Shown: positions 41,676 through 50,854 of the stretch, piece by piece
Layout: each line of letters begins with the position of its first letter
Position numbering within the stretch: position 1 is the first letter of the stretch
NCBI GenBank assembly: GCA_021298355.1
Contig: JAJTEH010000007.1
Span: 62,001 to 126,000, forward strand
Length of the DNA stretch: 64,000 bases
Source: Flammeovirgaceae bacterium
GTDB taxonomy: Bacteria; Bacteroidota; Bacteroidia; Cytophagales; Cyclobacteriaceae
Direction: 5' to 3'
Translations under genes and position numbers: made by a program
Notes under the pieces: generated by a model
What the model was told of the DNA's origin: nothing
Seen by the model: the letters and a program-made list of their open reading frames with translations, nothing else
Databases searched by the model: none

Positions 41676-43445
41676 TCAAAACACTAAGTCTAGCTCAACT
41701 CCGGTAGAAGAAAAATGCGGTCTGTCACCGGCATAAACAAAACTATATTTAAACTTTAATGGCAAAATAAGTTGCAAGGGTAGTCTTATGGCAGTAGGAA
41801 GATTATAATAGTTTACATTAATCAACGAGCCAAGTTGTATACCTACCTGTGGTGAGATTGCAAAATATTTATCTGCGTTTGTAACCCCCATGCCAGACTC
41901 CAGGTAATAAAATAATCCGATGAATTTTTTATTCGTTATCCACACATCTGTATTGCCTCGTATGCCTGCCTTATACAGATGGGTTGTGTATAGAGGCATT
42001 TCTACTTGTTGTAAAACTCTACCGCTTGCCAAAGAGAATGTATATCCCAACCAGGAATCAACAGTACCTTTTTTACCTTTTTCTGTTGGCGTTGTATAGT
42101 TATCTAAAAGAGTTCCTGCATTAATTCTTATTTCTATTCCTTCAAAATAGTGCTTGGATAAAAAAGCGTTGGTGGTAATGCCGGCAACAATGGAGTTCGA
42201 TACTCTGCTTCTGATAAAATTACGTGTATAGGGTTTACTATTAGCAGCTAAATTAGGTTTTACTTTTAGGGAATCTGGTACGTTATCTTTCGATAAGGTA
42301 GTATAAGGAAGGGGCACATGTTGCAAAGCTTTAAACACATAAATAATCGAATACTTTTTATTAATTGTAACTGCATGAGTAAATCGATCATACATACCAT
42401 TTTCTTTTCCGGACAAACCATCGTAAAACGATTCTTCTAGTTCAGATAACGACACAGCGCATGCATGGATTATTCTTTTCGATTCTTCGGATATCTCGTT
42501 ATACGAAATCTGAGTGACAGTATCCTTCGATGCATGTAAGGAGTGATAACGATTAAATTGTCCGTCACCAAAGGCCCTCCACTTTTCTCCTTTGGCATTT
42601 ACTACAGAAGTAGAATGTTTGCAGTAGAAATCATGCAAGGCTTTGTTATTGGTAAGCGAAGCAGAAATTGTTCGATTAACGAGCAAGTGACCACTGGAAA
42701 AAGAATCTTGTAAGAAATGATCGGCAAAACCATTAAACAGATACGCATAGTGTATGTATTTTTCTGCCTGTAGGCGGTCGCCCCGCTTAAGCGATTGGCC
42801 ACTTAGAAAAGAGAACTTTATGGCAGCAGCATGCACAGTGGCATACATTAATAATGAATTGGTTCGATTTAATTTTTTAAAACTTTCATCTGAAAGAGAA
42901 GGAACAAGAAGTTTTTCTACCATGTCTTGAGATAAGCCATTTACATGATGCGATAGTGGCTCGCCATATCTGTAGAAATGCGATAAATTTTTAACAGCCA
43001 GGTGTAAATATAATTTATCTGTTTTAACGAGTTCAGCATTGGGTGCACCGTCATACTGCATGTCTGCAAAGGATTGATGCAAGTAGAAAGTTTTAAGCAA
43101 ACTTGAAAAATTTGTCATCAATTCTTCATACAGCGTATGCGGATTTGCGGCATGGTCTCCGGCAAGCGCGTTTAAGTCGCCATACGTTATGCTTGCATAT
43201 CGGCTAAAGGCATTCAGTTTTCTGTTTCCATTTTTATCATACTCAACAGGAAAAAGCGCGATCAGATCTTTTCGGAGTTTATTTTCTAAAGATTGTAAAT
43301 AAATTTCGAATGCATGATTTCCTATTTTTTTGTGTTCATTATAGTTGAAGCTACGTGCGTGAAAGCAGCAAAACAGAATATAGTAAACAATTAACAGGTA
43401 AGTTTTTTTTAATTTCAAGTTGATAAATTTCAAGATACCATTCAT
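41676..43445 (-). CDS. PLC/S1-P1-nuclease-like helical protein joined to a C-terminal beta-barrel
   Basis: A 589-residue exported protein. After an N-terminal hydrophobic segment (KKTYLLIVYYILFCCFHA), residues ~35-330 are helical and rich in His/Asp. The motifs ALAGDHAANP, YLHQSFADM, LKNLSHF-like (VKNLSHFYRYG) and FADHFLQDSFSSGHLL are those of the zinc-binding phospholipase C fold. Residues ~390-589 look like outer-membrane strands ending in ELDLVF, with the terminal Phe typical of barrel proteins. I know no named protein with this pairing. The function may be a surface-tethered phosphoesterase. Confidence 0.72.
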   Translation of the reverse strand: MNGILKFINLKLKKTYLLIVYYILFCCFHARSFNYNEHKKIGNHAFEIYLQSLENKLRKDLIALFPVEYDKNGNRKLNAFSRYASITYGDLNALAGDHAANPHTLYEELMTNFSSLLKTFYLHQSFADMQYDGAPNAELVKTDKLYLHLAVKNLSHFYRYGEPLSHHVNGLSQDMVEKLLVPSLSDESFKKLNRTNSLLMYATVHAAAIKFSFLSGQSLKRGDRLQAEKYIHYAYLFNGFADHFLQDSFSSGHLLVNRTISASLTNNKALHDFYCKHSTSVVNAKGEKWRAFGDGQFNRYHSLHASKDTVTQISYNEISEESKRIIHACAVSLSELEESFYDGLSGKENGMYDRFTHAVTINKKYSIIYVFKALQHVPLPYTTLSKDNVPDSLKVKPNLAANSKPYTRNFIRSRVSNSIVAGITTNAFLSKHYFEGIEIRINAGTLLDNYTTPTEKGKKGTVDSWLGYTFSLASGRVLQQVEMPLYTTHLYKAGIRGNTDVWITNKKFIGLFYYLESGMGVTNADKYFAISPQVGIQLGSLINVNYYNLPTAIRLPLQLILPLKFKYSFVYAGDRPHFSSTGVELDLVF

Positions 43446-43597
43446 TTTATTTTTTACATTTCTGCTTTAAAAGGGCAATAGGCGTAAACTTCTTTTTTCT
43501 TCTATGTGTGTTTCAAATAAATAGGAATACACTTTAGCTCATGTCATCTTCCTTTTACTTACTATAAGTAGAATTATTTTAAAAGATGATTGACAAC

Positions 43598-43665
43598 GTG
43601 TGAAATAGGGTAAGCATTTTAGAAATCGTACTCTGATTACAAACAGCTCACCCTATTTTACACAC
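43598..43665 (-). terminator. Long inverted repeat downstream of the esterase-like gene
   Basis: GTGTGAAATAGGGTaAGC (43598-43615) pairs with GCTcACCCTATTTTACACAC (from 43646). The loop is about 30 nt. It lies 40-100 nt past the stop codon at 43703. Termination or mRNA 3'-end stabilisation are both plausible. Confidence 0.55.
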
Positions 43666-43702
43666 ACAATTTATTTTGTATGCATTTCTTTTACGCGCTA
43701 TT

Positions 43703-45046
43703 TTATTGAATAGGTGTATAGGCAGTAACACGATTGATAAATATGAAACTATCATACTCAAGAATGTAGTTGATAGGAACGATCACTTCGCGTTCATCGC
43801 CTCTATACGTAGCGCCCACTAAATACGTATCGTACTCTTTGTTTATAATCTTTGTAATAGCCTCGTTGTTAGCTGCTTTGTAATCAAAAAGAAAAACTGC
43901 TTCGTTTTGTGCAGATAAGGCTTTGGCCAGGTAGGCTGTTTTATACGGCTTAACACTGTATGGTTTAGAAAGCATATCCTCACCAACTGCGCTAAAACTT
44001 CCTTCGTTAAATTTGGTACCGATTGTATAAAAGGCATCACCATATTTATCTTTCAGATTTGTGCTAAGCACTTTAATGGGTTTATTAAAGTAGGTTTTAA
44101 GTTGTTTGTTTACATGACCGTTATGTGCCCACACAAGCACTTTCGAGTTTTCTCCCAGATATGTTTTAATCCAGTCTACATTCTCGGCCATGTTTTCATC
44201 TCGCTTTTCAAATCCATCATCTGGGCTATTAAGAAATCCGGTGAATTGATTTAAAGCCTGTTCGATAATGTGTATGTGTTTTACAACCAACGCATAGTTT
44301 TTAGACGATTTTCCTCCATACGGTGTTGCATTTTCTTCGAGGTAGTTTTTAATCTGTACAACTTTGTTTTTTAAATCAGGCAATGCAGCAATAAATTCTT
44401 TATCGCTTGTAAAATCAGTTAAGTCTGTAAGAAAAGACGATGCGAGTGTGTTAAAGGTTGTTAGGTAGGCAGGATCGGACTGATTGATAATGGACTGTGC
44501 CGCTTTAGCCGAGTACCCTGTGTTTTGTGCATCCATCCCGAATAGGTGTATTTTGTTTGCTTCCGTTTGTGTAGCATTATAGGCACGCATCCAGGTAATA
44601 CTATTCTTAAACTCCTGCGTTTTAAAAATGCTGCTTCGTAAGTTTAGTTGCAGTTCGTTTACATTGCCCTGCCCGCTAATAATAAATTCATTTAAAGGCG
44701 CAACAGCCGAAAAATTTTCTTCGATAATTAACGATTTAAATCCTTTTTGTGTAACCAAAAGTTGTAATAACCTATGGCTAATGGTTTGAAATTCTGCCGA
44801 GCCATGTGTGGCTTCGCAAAAAGCAACCACTTCTTTACCTTCTACCAAAGGTAAAATATTTTGCATATCATCTGTGTTATCGCCCGGAGTGGCAGAGATA
44901 GGATAAATCAGATTTTTAAAATTGTTAGATTCCAGTACCTGTTTAATTTCGTTTTCCTTGCTAAGTGAAGTATTGTTTTTGTCGCAAGCAAACAGAGTTA
45001 ACGTAATAAGAAGGGTTGTAAAGAAGCGTAAGGTTGGTGTTTTCAT
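43703..45046 (-). CDS. Erythromycin-esterase-like lipoprotein
   Basis: 447 residues from the ATG at 45046, chosen because it begins with a lipoprotein signal peptide (LLITLTLFAC, Cys21). The frame extends upstream without family resemblance. The fold matches the EreA/EreB superfamily: VVAFCEATHGSAEF carries the active-site ATHG motif, with LIIEENFSAVAPLNEFI and KVLVWAHNGHVNK further on. EreA-type enzymes hydrolyse macrolide lactones, but most chromosomal homologues have unknown substrates; resistance cannot be inferred. It is divergent from the LytS-type kinase gene. Confidence 0.87.
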   Translation of the reverse strand: MKTPTLRFFTTLLITLTLFACDKNNTSLSKENEIKQVLESNNFKNLIYPISATPGDNTDDMQNILPLVEGKEVVAFCEATHGSAEFQTISHRLLQLLVTQKGFKSLIIEENFSAVAPLNEFIISGQGNVNELQLNLRSSIFKTQEFKNSITWMRAYNATQTEANKIHLFGMDAQNTGYSAKAAQSIINQSDPAYLTTFNTLASSFLTDLTDFTSDKEFIAALPDLKNKVVQIKNYLEENATPYGGKSSKNYALVVKHIHIIEQALNQFTGFLNSPDDGFEKRDENMAENVDWIKTYLGENSKVLVWAHNGHVNKQLKTYFNKPIKVLSTNLKDKYGDAFYTIGTKFNEGSFSAVGEDMLSKPYSVKPYKTAYLAKALSAQNEAVFLFDYKAANNEAITKIINKEYDTYLVGATYRGDEREVIVPINYILEYDSFIFINRVTAYTPIQ

Positions 45047-45179
45047 TGTTGTTATTGTTTTACACCTAATTACGCACACTTGCTGTGTAAACGATGAAAT
45101 AATATGTTCACTGCAATTGCTATATGATGAATGCAATTCGTCCTATAGTAAGTATACATCATTCTTACTATTTTTAGCC

Positions 45180-46166
45180 ATGGCATCTTTTGGAATAAAA
45201 TGGCTTAGTCAACATCCTATTTGGGTAGGCGTTTTTTTATTGAGTTCGGTTTTATCGCTTTTAGCATGGATATTTTCTACGACAGGTCTTGAAAGCATTT
45301 ATGTTTCTATAGCCATTCAACCTCAACTACTTCCTTTATATGTATTGGCTTCGGTTATAGCTTTTTTAGTAAGCGATTGGTTATTTATAAAGAAAAGATA
45401 CTTACTATTTTTTATAGCCATTGGTCTGCTTATTTATGGAATGAGTATGATCGCCAATGTGCTGAGTCCGTATACAAATTCACTGGCCGAGTTAAACATT
45501 TTTGTACATATTATCAGTTTTTTCTTTGTCATTAGTTTTAGTCTTTACCTAAGAATTGTAAAGGAAACCATTGTTCGAAAACAAAATTATCTGGAGATAA
45601 AAACAAAACAGCAAGAGGCAGAAATAAAAGCATTGAAGCAACAGTTAAATCCACATTTTTTATTTAATACACTAAACAGTCTTTATCTTCTTGCACTGGA
45701 AAAAAATGAAGAAACACCAGACATGGTGTTGATGTTGTCGGATATGCTGCGTTATCAAATAGAATTGAATAAATCAGCAAAGATTGAGTTGGCTAAGGAG
45801 ATAAAGTTTTTAGATAGTTATATATATTTTCAAAAAAGAAGGGCAGCCGCCCGAATGAAAATTACCTTTAACCATACCAATAATTTTTCCGGTTTTCATA
45901 TCGTTCCTTCGCTGTTAATGGTGCCGATCGAAAATGCATTTACACATGGTAAAACATATGTAAACATCAACCTCACAGTTGATAACAACCAACTTTGTAT
46001 GCAGGTAGAAAACGTTATTTCGGAACATCATCCGCATACAACCGGAACAGGCCTTACCAACTTACGAGCACAACTTCACTATTTTTATCCGGATACATCT
46101 GATTTAAAAACTTACATAAAGGATGATACAATTTTTTGTCTCACACTAAAAATAAAACTTAACTAG
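45180..46166 (+). CDS. LytS/YehU-type membrane histidine kinase
   Basis: 329 residues from the ATG at 45180. Four to five hydrophobic helices (about 15-140) make up the membrane sensor. A short coiled coil follows, then the His_kinase domain with LKQQLNPHFLFNTLNSLY (phosphoacceptor His), then the HATPase end with PIENAFTHG and GTGLTNLRAQL. It ends 1 nt before the LytTR regulator gene and forms a pair with it. A TATTTTTAG-like box sits just before the start. Confidence 0.9.
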   Translation: MASFGIKWLSQHPIWVGVFLLSSVLSLLAWIFSTTGLESIYVSIAIQPQLLPLYVLASVIAFLVSDWLFIKKRYLLFFIAIGLLIYGMSMIANVLSPYTNSLAELNIFVHIISFFFVISFSLYLRIVKETIVRKQNYLEIKTKQQEAEIKALKQQLNPHFLFNTLNSLYLLALEKNEETPDMVLMLSDMLRYQIELNKSAKIELAKEIKFLDSYIYFQKRRAAARMKITFNHTNNFSGFHIVPSLLMVPIENAFTHGKTYVNINLTVDNNQLCMQVENVISEHHPHTTGTGLTNLRAQLHYFYPDTSDLKTYIKDDTIFCLTLKIKLN

Positions 46167-46167
46167 C

Positions 46168-46860
46168 ATGAGTATTTCTTTTATTATCATTGATGATGAA
46201 CCAGATGCTCATAAGATACTTGAGTTGTACACCAGCCGTATGTCGAAACTAAGTTTGAAAGGTAATTTTCACGATCCTCTACATGCTTTAAAGTTTTTGG
46301 AGGAAAACCAGGTGGATTTGTTGTTTTTAGATATAAACATGCCCGGACTCTCCGGTTTAGAACTACTAAGTGCATTGCCGTATCAACCATACGTAATTTT
46401 TACAACAGCACATTCTGATTATGCAGTACAATCCTTTGAGTTTAATGTTGTTGATTATCTGGTGAAACCCATTCGGTTCGATAGATTTGTAAAGGCCGTA
46501 AACCGACTGGATGCTTTTGTTCCGAAATCAAATGTTGTTTCTGTGCAATGGCTTTCGCTAAAGGGTTTGAAATCTAAAATTAAAGTTTCTTCTATTTTGT
46601 ATATCGAGAGTTTTGGAAACTACGTAAAGATATACGATGACAAAACATTTTATTTAGCCCATACTACCATGAAGGAGGTAGAGCAAACCTTACCTGCCAA
46701 TACTTTTCTTCGCTGCCATAAAAAACACATTGTTAATAAAAGTAAAATAGATTTTTTCGATAACAATGTGGTAACTGTAAAAGGGGGAGTAAAAATTCAG
46801 GTAGGAATAAGTTACAGTCAACAAGTAAATTCTGAATTGGCAAACATAAAACGCGAATAG
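46168..46860 (+). CDS. LytTR-family response regulator
   Basis: 230 residues: receiver (1-120) with phosphoacceptor Asp in LLFLDINMPGLSG and Lys in LVKPIRF, then a LytTR DNA-binding domain (about 130-228) with ILYIESFGNYVKIY and FLRCHKKHIVNKSKI. LytTR proteins bind paired direct repeats upstream of target genes. It is co-transcribed with the LytS kinase. No obvious LytTR target repeat was noticed nearby. Confidence 0.95.
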   Translation: MSISFIIIDDEPDAHKILELYTSRMSKLSLKGNFHDPLHALKFLEENQVDLLFLDINMPGLSGLELLSALPYQPYVIFTTAHSDYAVQSFEFNVVDYLVKPIRFDRFVKAVNRLDAFVPKSNVVSVQWLSLKGLKSKIKVSSILYIESFGNYVKIYDDKTFYLAHTTMKEVEQTLPANTFLRCHKKHIVNKSKIDFFDNNVVTVKGGVKIQVGISYSQQVNSELANIKRE

Positions 46861-47046
46861 CCTTTGTGCGTATAGCGTAGCGATCTGTTGGGTTTTAAAA
46901 GTATATGTGTTACGAGCTAACAACGCGGGCGATCTTCTATAGTCAATCCGTTTCTACCATTACTATTTTCGATATCACCGTACACGGTTGTGTTCAATAG
47001 CGAACAATATGTTTGTAAAACGTGTGAGTTTTAGTGGATAGGCTGC

Positions 47047-47062
47047 TGGCATGTTAATTGAG
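47047..47062 (+). promoter_or_regulatory. Sigma-54-like promoter element of the DUF4440 gene
   Basis: TGGCATG-N4-TTGAG ends 25 bp before the ATG at 47088. The -24 box is identical to that of ytxH and the lmo0937-type gene. Confidence 0.45.
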
Positions 47063-47087
47063 TAGCACATAACCTAAAGGATACTAC

Positions 47088-47561
47088 ATGAAGAAAAATT
47101 CCGCATTACTTTTACTATTCGTTCCGATTTTGCTGTTGATGGCATTTAATCCGCAACGTGAACTGACTACTAAAACTTTTCAATCTACCTTATACGATAG
47201 CATTGTTACCATGGATAAATTGTGGGAAGATGCTTATAACAATTGTAAAATGGATGTGATGGAAGATATTATTAGCGAAGACCTGGAGTTTTACCACGAC
47301 CAGGGTGGATTGCTTACTTCGAAACAAAAGTTAAACGAAGCTTTACAACAAAATATTTGTGGAAAGGTAAACCGAATATTGATGCAAGGAAGTTTAGAGG
47401 TATATCCTATTAAAGGGTATGGAGCTGTAGAAATGGGAATGCACGCTTTTTACAATAGCAAAGAAAAAATACCTAACGATCTGCACTATGCTAAGTTTGT
47501 TCATATCTGGAAACGCGAGAAGAGTAAATGGAGAATAACGAGGGTAATTAGTTTACATTGA
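47088..47561 (+). CDS. DUF4440 / NTF2-like exported protein
   Basis: 157 residues. An N-terminal signal-like hydrophobic segment (LLLLFVPILLLMAF) is followed by an SnoaL/NTF2-fold domain of about 115 residues: DKLWEDAYNNCKMDVMEDIISEDLEFYHDQGG, split here as ...YNNCKMDVMEDII and EDLEFYHDQGG, then WKREKSKWRITRVISLH. DUF4440 proteins are small ligand-binding or catalytic cone folds with varied functions. It is a single gene ending at a bidirectional terminator, with a TGGCATG promoter element ahead. Confidence 0.85.
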   Translation: MKKNSALLLLFVPILLLMAFNPQRELTTKTFQSTLYDSIVTMDKLWEDAYNNCKMDVMEDIISEDLEFYHDQGGLLTSKQKLNEALQQNICGKVNRILMQGSLEVYPIKGYGAVEMGMHAFYNSKEKIPNDLHYAKFVHIWKREKSKWRITRVISLH

Positions 47562-47582
47562 GAAGAAATTAAATTGAATAAC

Positions 47583-47613
47583 AAAAAAAAGACCGATTCA
47601 ATCGGTCTTTTTA
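47583..47613. terminator. Bidirectional terminator between DUF4440 and the RRM gene
   Basis: GACCGATT-C-AATCGGTC (47591-47607), preceded by eight A and followed by a T-rich run, works on both strands. It serves the two convergent genes, ending 21 nt after one stop and starting 5 nt after the other. Confidence 0.9.
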
Positions 47614-47617
47614 CTTT

Positions 47618-47872
47618 TTAGTAAGCTGTTGTTTTGGGTTTCGCTTTATTCACCACTAATTTTCTTCCGAAAAATTCTGCGTTAGATAACTTCTTAATAG
47701 CATCTAAGCCGTTGTTCTCGTTGCTCATGCCTACAAAGCCGTATCCTTTCGATTCGCCCGTATATTTATCCGTTAAAATTTTTACAGATGATACATTTCC
47801 GAATTCTTCAAACAAGGCGCGCAAGGCATCTTCTCTTACTGTTTTATTGATGTTCGCTACAAATAAATCCAT
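47618..47872 (-). CDS. RRM-type RNA-binding protein
   Basis: 84 residues, one RNA recognition motif. RNP2 is LFVANI at residues 3-8 and RNP1 is KGYGFVGM near residue 42. These small bacterial RRM proteins are related to glycine-rich cold-inducible RNA-binding proteins, though this one lacks a glycine tail. It lies 26 nt downstream of the desaturase-CSD gene in the same orientation. A function as RNA chaperone in the cold is expected from family and context. Confidence 0.93.
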   Translation of the reverse strand: MDLFVANINKTVREDALRALFEEFGNVSSVKILTDKYTGESKGYGFVGMSNENNGLDAIKKLSNAEFFGRKLVVNKAKPKTTAY

Positions 47873-47898
47873 TTCGATTTTTTTTAAATTGTTAAAGA

Positions 47899-49236
47899 TT
47901 AAGCAATAGTTCTAACACGAACAGCCGTTAATCCTTTCTTACCATTTTCTTGTTCAAATTCTACTTTATCGTTTTGTCTGATACGATCAATCAATCCTGA
48001 AGAATGAACAAAAATATCTTCGTTTGATCCATTGAGTTTAATAAATCCAAATCCTTTGGCTTCATTAAAAAACTTTACTATTCCCTGCATATACGTAACT
48101 TGTTTAAAAGGATTTGCTAATGTGCTAAACCCACTTTTCTTTTCGCGGCTTTCGCTGCCTAATTGATATAATAAACGACCGTGCGCAACTAACGCTTGTC
48201 TAAATGTTTTAAATGATTTATACGGTACTCCAAATTCCGAAGCTGTTTTCTTAACAATGGCCGAAATTTTTCGGTAGTGTACGTGGCACACATTAGGAAA
48301 CAAATGATGTTCTACCTGAAAGTTTAAACCACCTGCATACCACGATAACAATTTGTTTTTATTGCCAAAGTTGGCAGTAGTTAGTAGTTGGTGTACTGCC
48401 CAATTATTTGCCAAAACATTTTTATCGTCTGCTACCGGAAACTCAGTGCCTTCGGCTACGTGTGCCGGTTGAAAAATAATAGCAAGAATAAACCCGGCTA
48501 CTAAATGCATTAATACAATACCTAAAGCTACTTGCCACCACACCAATGATGTTACCAATAAAGGCAAAACAAAAATATACCCTATGTAAAAAACTTTTGT
48601 TCCTACTAGAATGATCCACTCTTTAACGATGTTTGTTTTTTGTGATTTAATTAAGTCGGCATCGTTGTAACGGATTATCCTTACGAAATCTTTAAAGAAT
48701 AACCACACGATCGTCATAAGCGAATATAAAAACCAGGCATAGATGTGTTGAAATTTATGAATGCCTTTTGCTGGGGTTGAAGGACACAAGCGCAACACGC
48801 CACGCGGACTTATATCTTCATCGTGATCGTGAACATTGGTATACGTGTGATGCAGTACATTGTGTTGCACGCGCCAGTTAAAGGAGTTAGCGCCCACTAA
48901 ATTAAGCGAATAGCCAAATAATTTATTCACCCAGTTTTTAGAAGAGTAGGCGCCATGGTTAGCATCGTGCATAACCGATAAACCTATTCCGGCTAAGCCT
49001 AAACCCATTACAAAAATTAAAGCAAACATACCAATAGGGTTGGTTACTACCTGCGTAAGAATGAGTGTGTAGGGCGTAAAGTATAAGGTAAACATGAAAA
49101 GTGTTTTCGTGTACATTTCTATGTTGCCGTACTTCGATATGTTATTGTTTTTAAAATATTGATTAACGCGTAAGTTTAGTGTGTTAGCAAAATCTCGCTG
49201 CGAGTTTGCAAATTTTAATGTGTTTGAATTCGACAT
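47899..49236 (-). CDS. Acyl-lipid fatty acid desaturase fused to a C-terminal cold-shock domain
   Basis: A 445-residue two-part protein. Residues ~1-360 are a membrane di-iron desaturase: HDANHG (His90 onwards), the second box HNVLHHTYTN, the third box QVEHHLFP, and four or more membrane helices. After a 22-residue linker, residues 383-445 form a complete cold-shock domain: GIVKFFNEAKGFGFIKL with RNP1 KGFGFI, and RNP2-like DIFVHSS. One reading frame covers both with no stop. The ATG at 48090 could also start the Csp alone from an internal site. The operon order is helicase, desaturase-CSD, RRM. A cold-response membrane/RNA link is implied. Confidence 0.93.
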   Translation of the reverse strand: MSNSNTLKFANSQRDFANTLNLRVNQYFKNNNISKYGNIEMYTKTLFMFTLYFTPYTLILTQVVTNPIGMFALIFVMGLGLAGIGLSVMHDANHGAYSSKNWVNKLFGYSLNLVGANSFNWRVQHNVLHHTYTNVHDHDEDISPRGVLRLCPSTPAKGIHKFQHIYAWFLYSLMTIVWLFFKDFVRIIRYNDADLIKSQKTNIVKEWIILVGTKVFYIGYIFVLPLLVTSLVWWQVALGIVLMHLVAGFILAIIFQPAHVAEGTEFPVADDKNVLANNWAVHQLLTTANFGNKNKLLSWYAGGLNFQVEHHLFPNVCHVHYRKISAIVKKTASEFGVPYKSFKTFRQALVAHGRLLYQLGSESREKKSGFSTLANPFKQVTYMQGIVKFFNEAKGFGFIKLNGSNEDIFVHSSGLIDRIRQNDKVEFEQENGKKGLTAVRVRTIA

Positions 49237-49253
49237 GTTCTTATCTTTTTAGA

Positions 49254-50375
49254 TTACGAATTGAAAGGATGTGTTTTAACTTGCAGTGTGCCTGCATATA
49301 TTTTAGAAATATTTTTCATTTGCTTTTTCTCTTCAGGGTCGCAAAACGAAAGGGCAATACCCAAGTTACCTGCCCGGCCTGTTCTGCCTATTCTGTGCGT
49401 ATACGTCTCCGTGGATTGTGGCATTTCGTAGTTAATTACATACGGTAAGTGTTGAATATCAATACCACGAGAGGCAATATCAGTAGCTACTAAAACGCGT
49501 GTTGCATTTTCTTTAAAATTATGTAATGCTTTTAACCGTGCATTTTGCGATTTATTGCTGTGTATCGCTTCTGCACTAATGCCATTTTTAACAAGGTCTT
49601 TTACAATTTTATCAGCACCATGTTTTGTGCGGGCAAACACCAACACATTCTTCATGCTTTGTTCTTTTATAACATGGCGTAATAATGCTTTCTTACTGTC
49701 TTTGTTTACATAGTATACAGCTTGTTCAATAGTTCTTTGTTCAGGTTTTTTCTCGATGGTGATATGAACAGGTTTGTATAAGAGATTTTTAGCTATGTCT
49801 TGAATTTCGGGAGGTAAGGTTGCCGAAAACAGAAGTTTCTGGCTATCGCCCGGAATGTATTTTAAAATTTTATGAATGTCTTTGCTAAAACCCATATCCA
49901 GCATGCGATCGGCCTCATCTAACACAAGTGTAGTAAGGGTAGATAGATGAATTACCTTTTGTTGTATCAGATCTAATAAACGTCCGGGGGTTGCAATAAT
50001 TACGTCAACTCCGCTTTTAATTTGTTTGATTTGATGGAAGGTAGAAACACCACCAAACACTAAAGCAAATTTTAATGGAAGAAATTGAGCGAGTTGTCTG
50101 CCTTCTTCTTCTACTTGCACGGCTAATTCGCGCGTGGGTACTAAAACAAGTACGCGCAATTGTGGGCGATTAATTTTCTGATTGACTAATTTTTGAAAAA
50201 TAGGAATAAGAAAAGAAGCTGTTTTACCAGTTCCTGTTTGTGCAGTAGCCAATAAATCGCTGCCCGTTAAAATGGCCGGAATACTTTGTTCCTGAATAGG
50301 GGTTGCTGCTGTGTACTTTTTTAATGCAATGCTTTTCTGCAAGGCAGGATGCAAGTGGAATGAATCGAATGTCAT
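49254..50375 (-). CDS. DEAD-box ATP-dependent RNA helicase (RhlE type)
   Basis: 373 residues from the ATG at 50375 (MTFDSFHLHPALQKSI); an in-frame start at 50408 is less like the family. All helicase motifs are present: Q motif ATPIQEQSIP, Walker A ATAQTGTGKT, PTRELA, DEAD in LVLDEADRMLDMGF, SAT in LFSATLP, ARTKHGADK and HRIGRTGRAGN. It lacks a long C-terminal tail. Such helicases are induced by cold in many bacteria and unwind structured mRNA. First gene of the operon; 17 nt separate it from the desaturase-CSD gene. Confidence 0.94.
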   Translation of the reverse strand: MTFDSFHLHPALQKSIALKKYTAATPIQEQSIPAILTGSDLLATAQTGTGKTASFLIPIFQKLVNQKINRPQLRVLVLVPTRELAVQVEEEGRQLAQFLPLKFALVFGGVSTFHQIKQIKSGVDVIIATPGRLLDLIQQKVIHLSTLTTLVLDEADRMLDMGFSKDIHKILKYIPGDSQKLLFSATLPPEIQDIAKNLLYKPVHITIEKKPEQRTIEQAVYYVNKDSKKALLRHVIKEQSMKNVLVFARTKHGADKIVKDLVKNGISAEAIHSNKSQNARLKALHNFKENATRVLVATDIASRGIDIQHLPYVINYEMPQSTETYTHRIGRTGRAGNLGIALSFCDPEEKKQMKNISKIYAGTLQVKTHPFNS

Positions 50376-50854
50376 TTCTGTAAAGATTAAATTGTAGGAC
50401 CCAAACACGTTGTTCGGATTTTTTCAGAATGTGTTCAACAATTAAAATCTGATCAGAGAATGAAATTCAAGATGAAAAGTTCCTAAATAAGATGAAGTAT
50501 CTGAAATCAGTGCGGATATAAATTAACTGCATTCATCAGCAGGAAATAGAAAATCCGCAATTGATAATCAAATGTAGGTATTATTTAGCGCGATTCCTAT
50601 TGTTATCTCTGTTTATGCCCGATAGCACAACCCTAATGTGTTTATATTCGAGGTATGAAAAACATAAAATACCCGTTAATTGAAACAAAATCATACATTC
50701 CTGTAACAATTAGAAAATAGTTTAGTACTTTTATACACTTATTTCATTCGCGTAAAATTTCTGATTCGCCTTTCAATCTCTAATCTTATTCAATTGCTAT
50801 AAGTAGTAACCAGGTGTTTGTTTGGTTATTTCATGTTTTACCAGATTATAAACT
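50376..50854. other. Divergent intergenic region of the cold-shock genes
   Basis: About 480 bp without a gene between the helicase operon and the two plus-strand genes. AT-rich, with TAGTACTTTTATAC near 50723 as a possible -7 box for the plus strand and TAATCTTTAC close to the helicase start on the minus strand. The length is enough for a structured 5' leader as in cspA, but no specific motif is recognised. Confidence 0.4.

Noticed and set aside
43703-45046. Macrolide resistance gene
   Set aside because: The fold is erythromycin-esterase-like, but chromosomal lipoprotein homologues are diverse; nothing in the sequence shows macrolide specificity.
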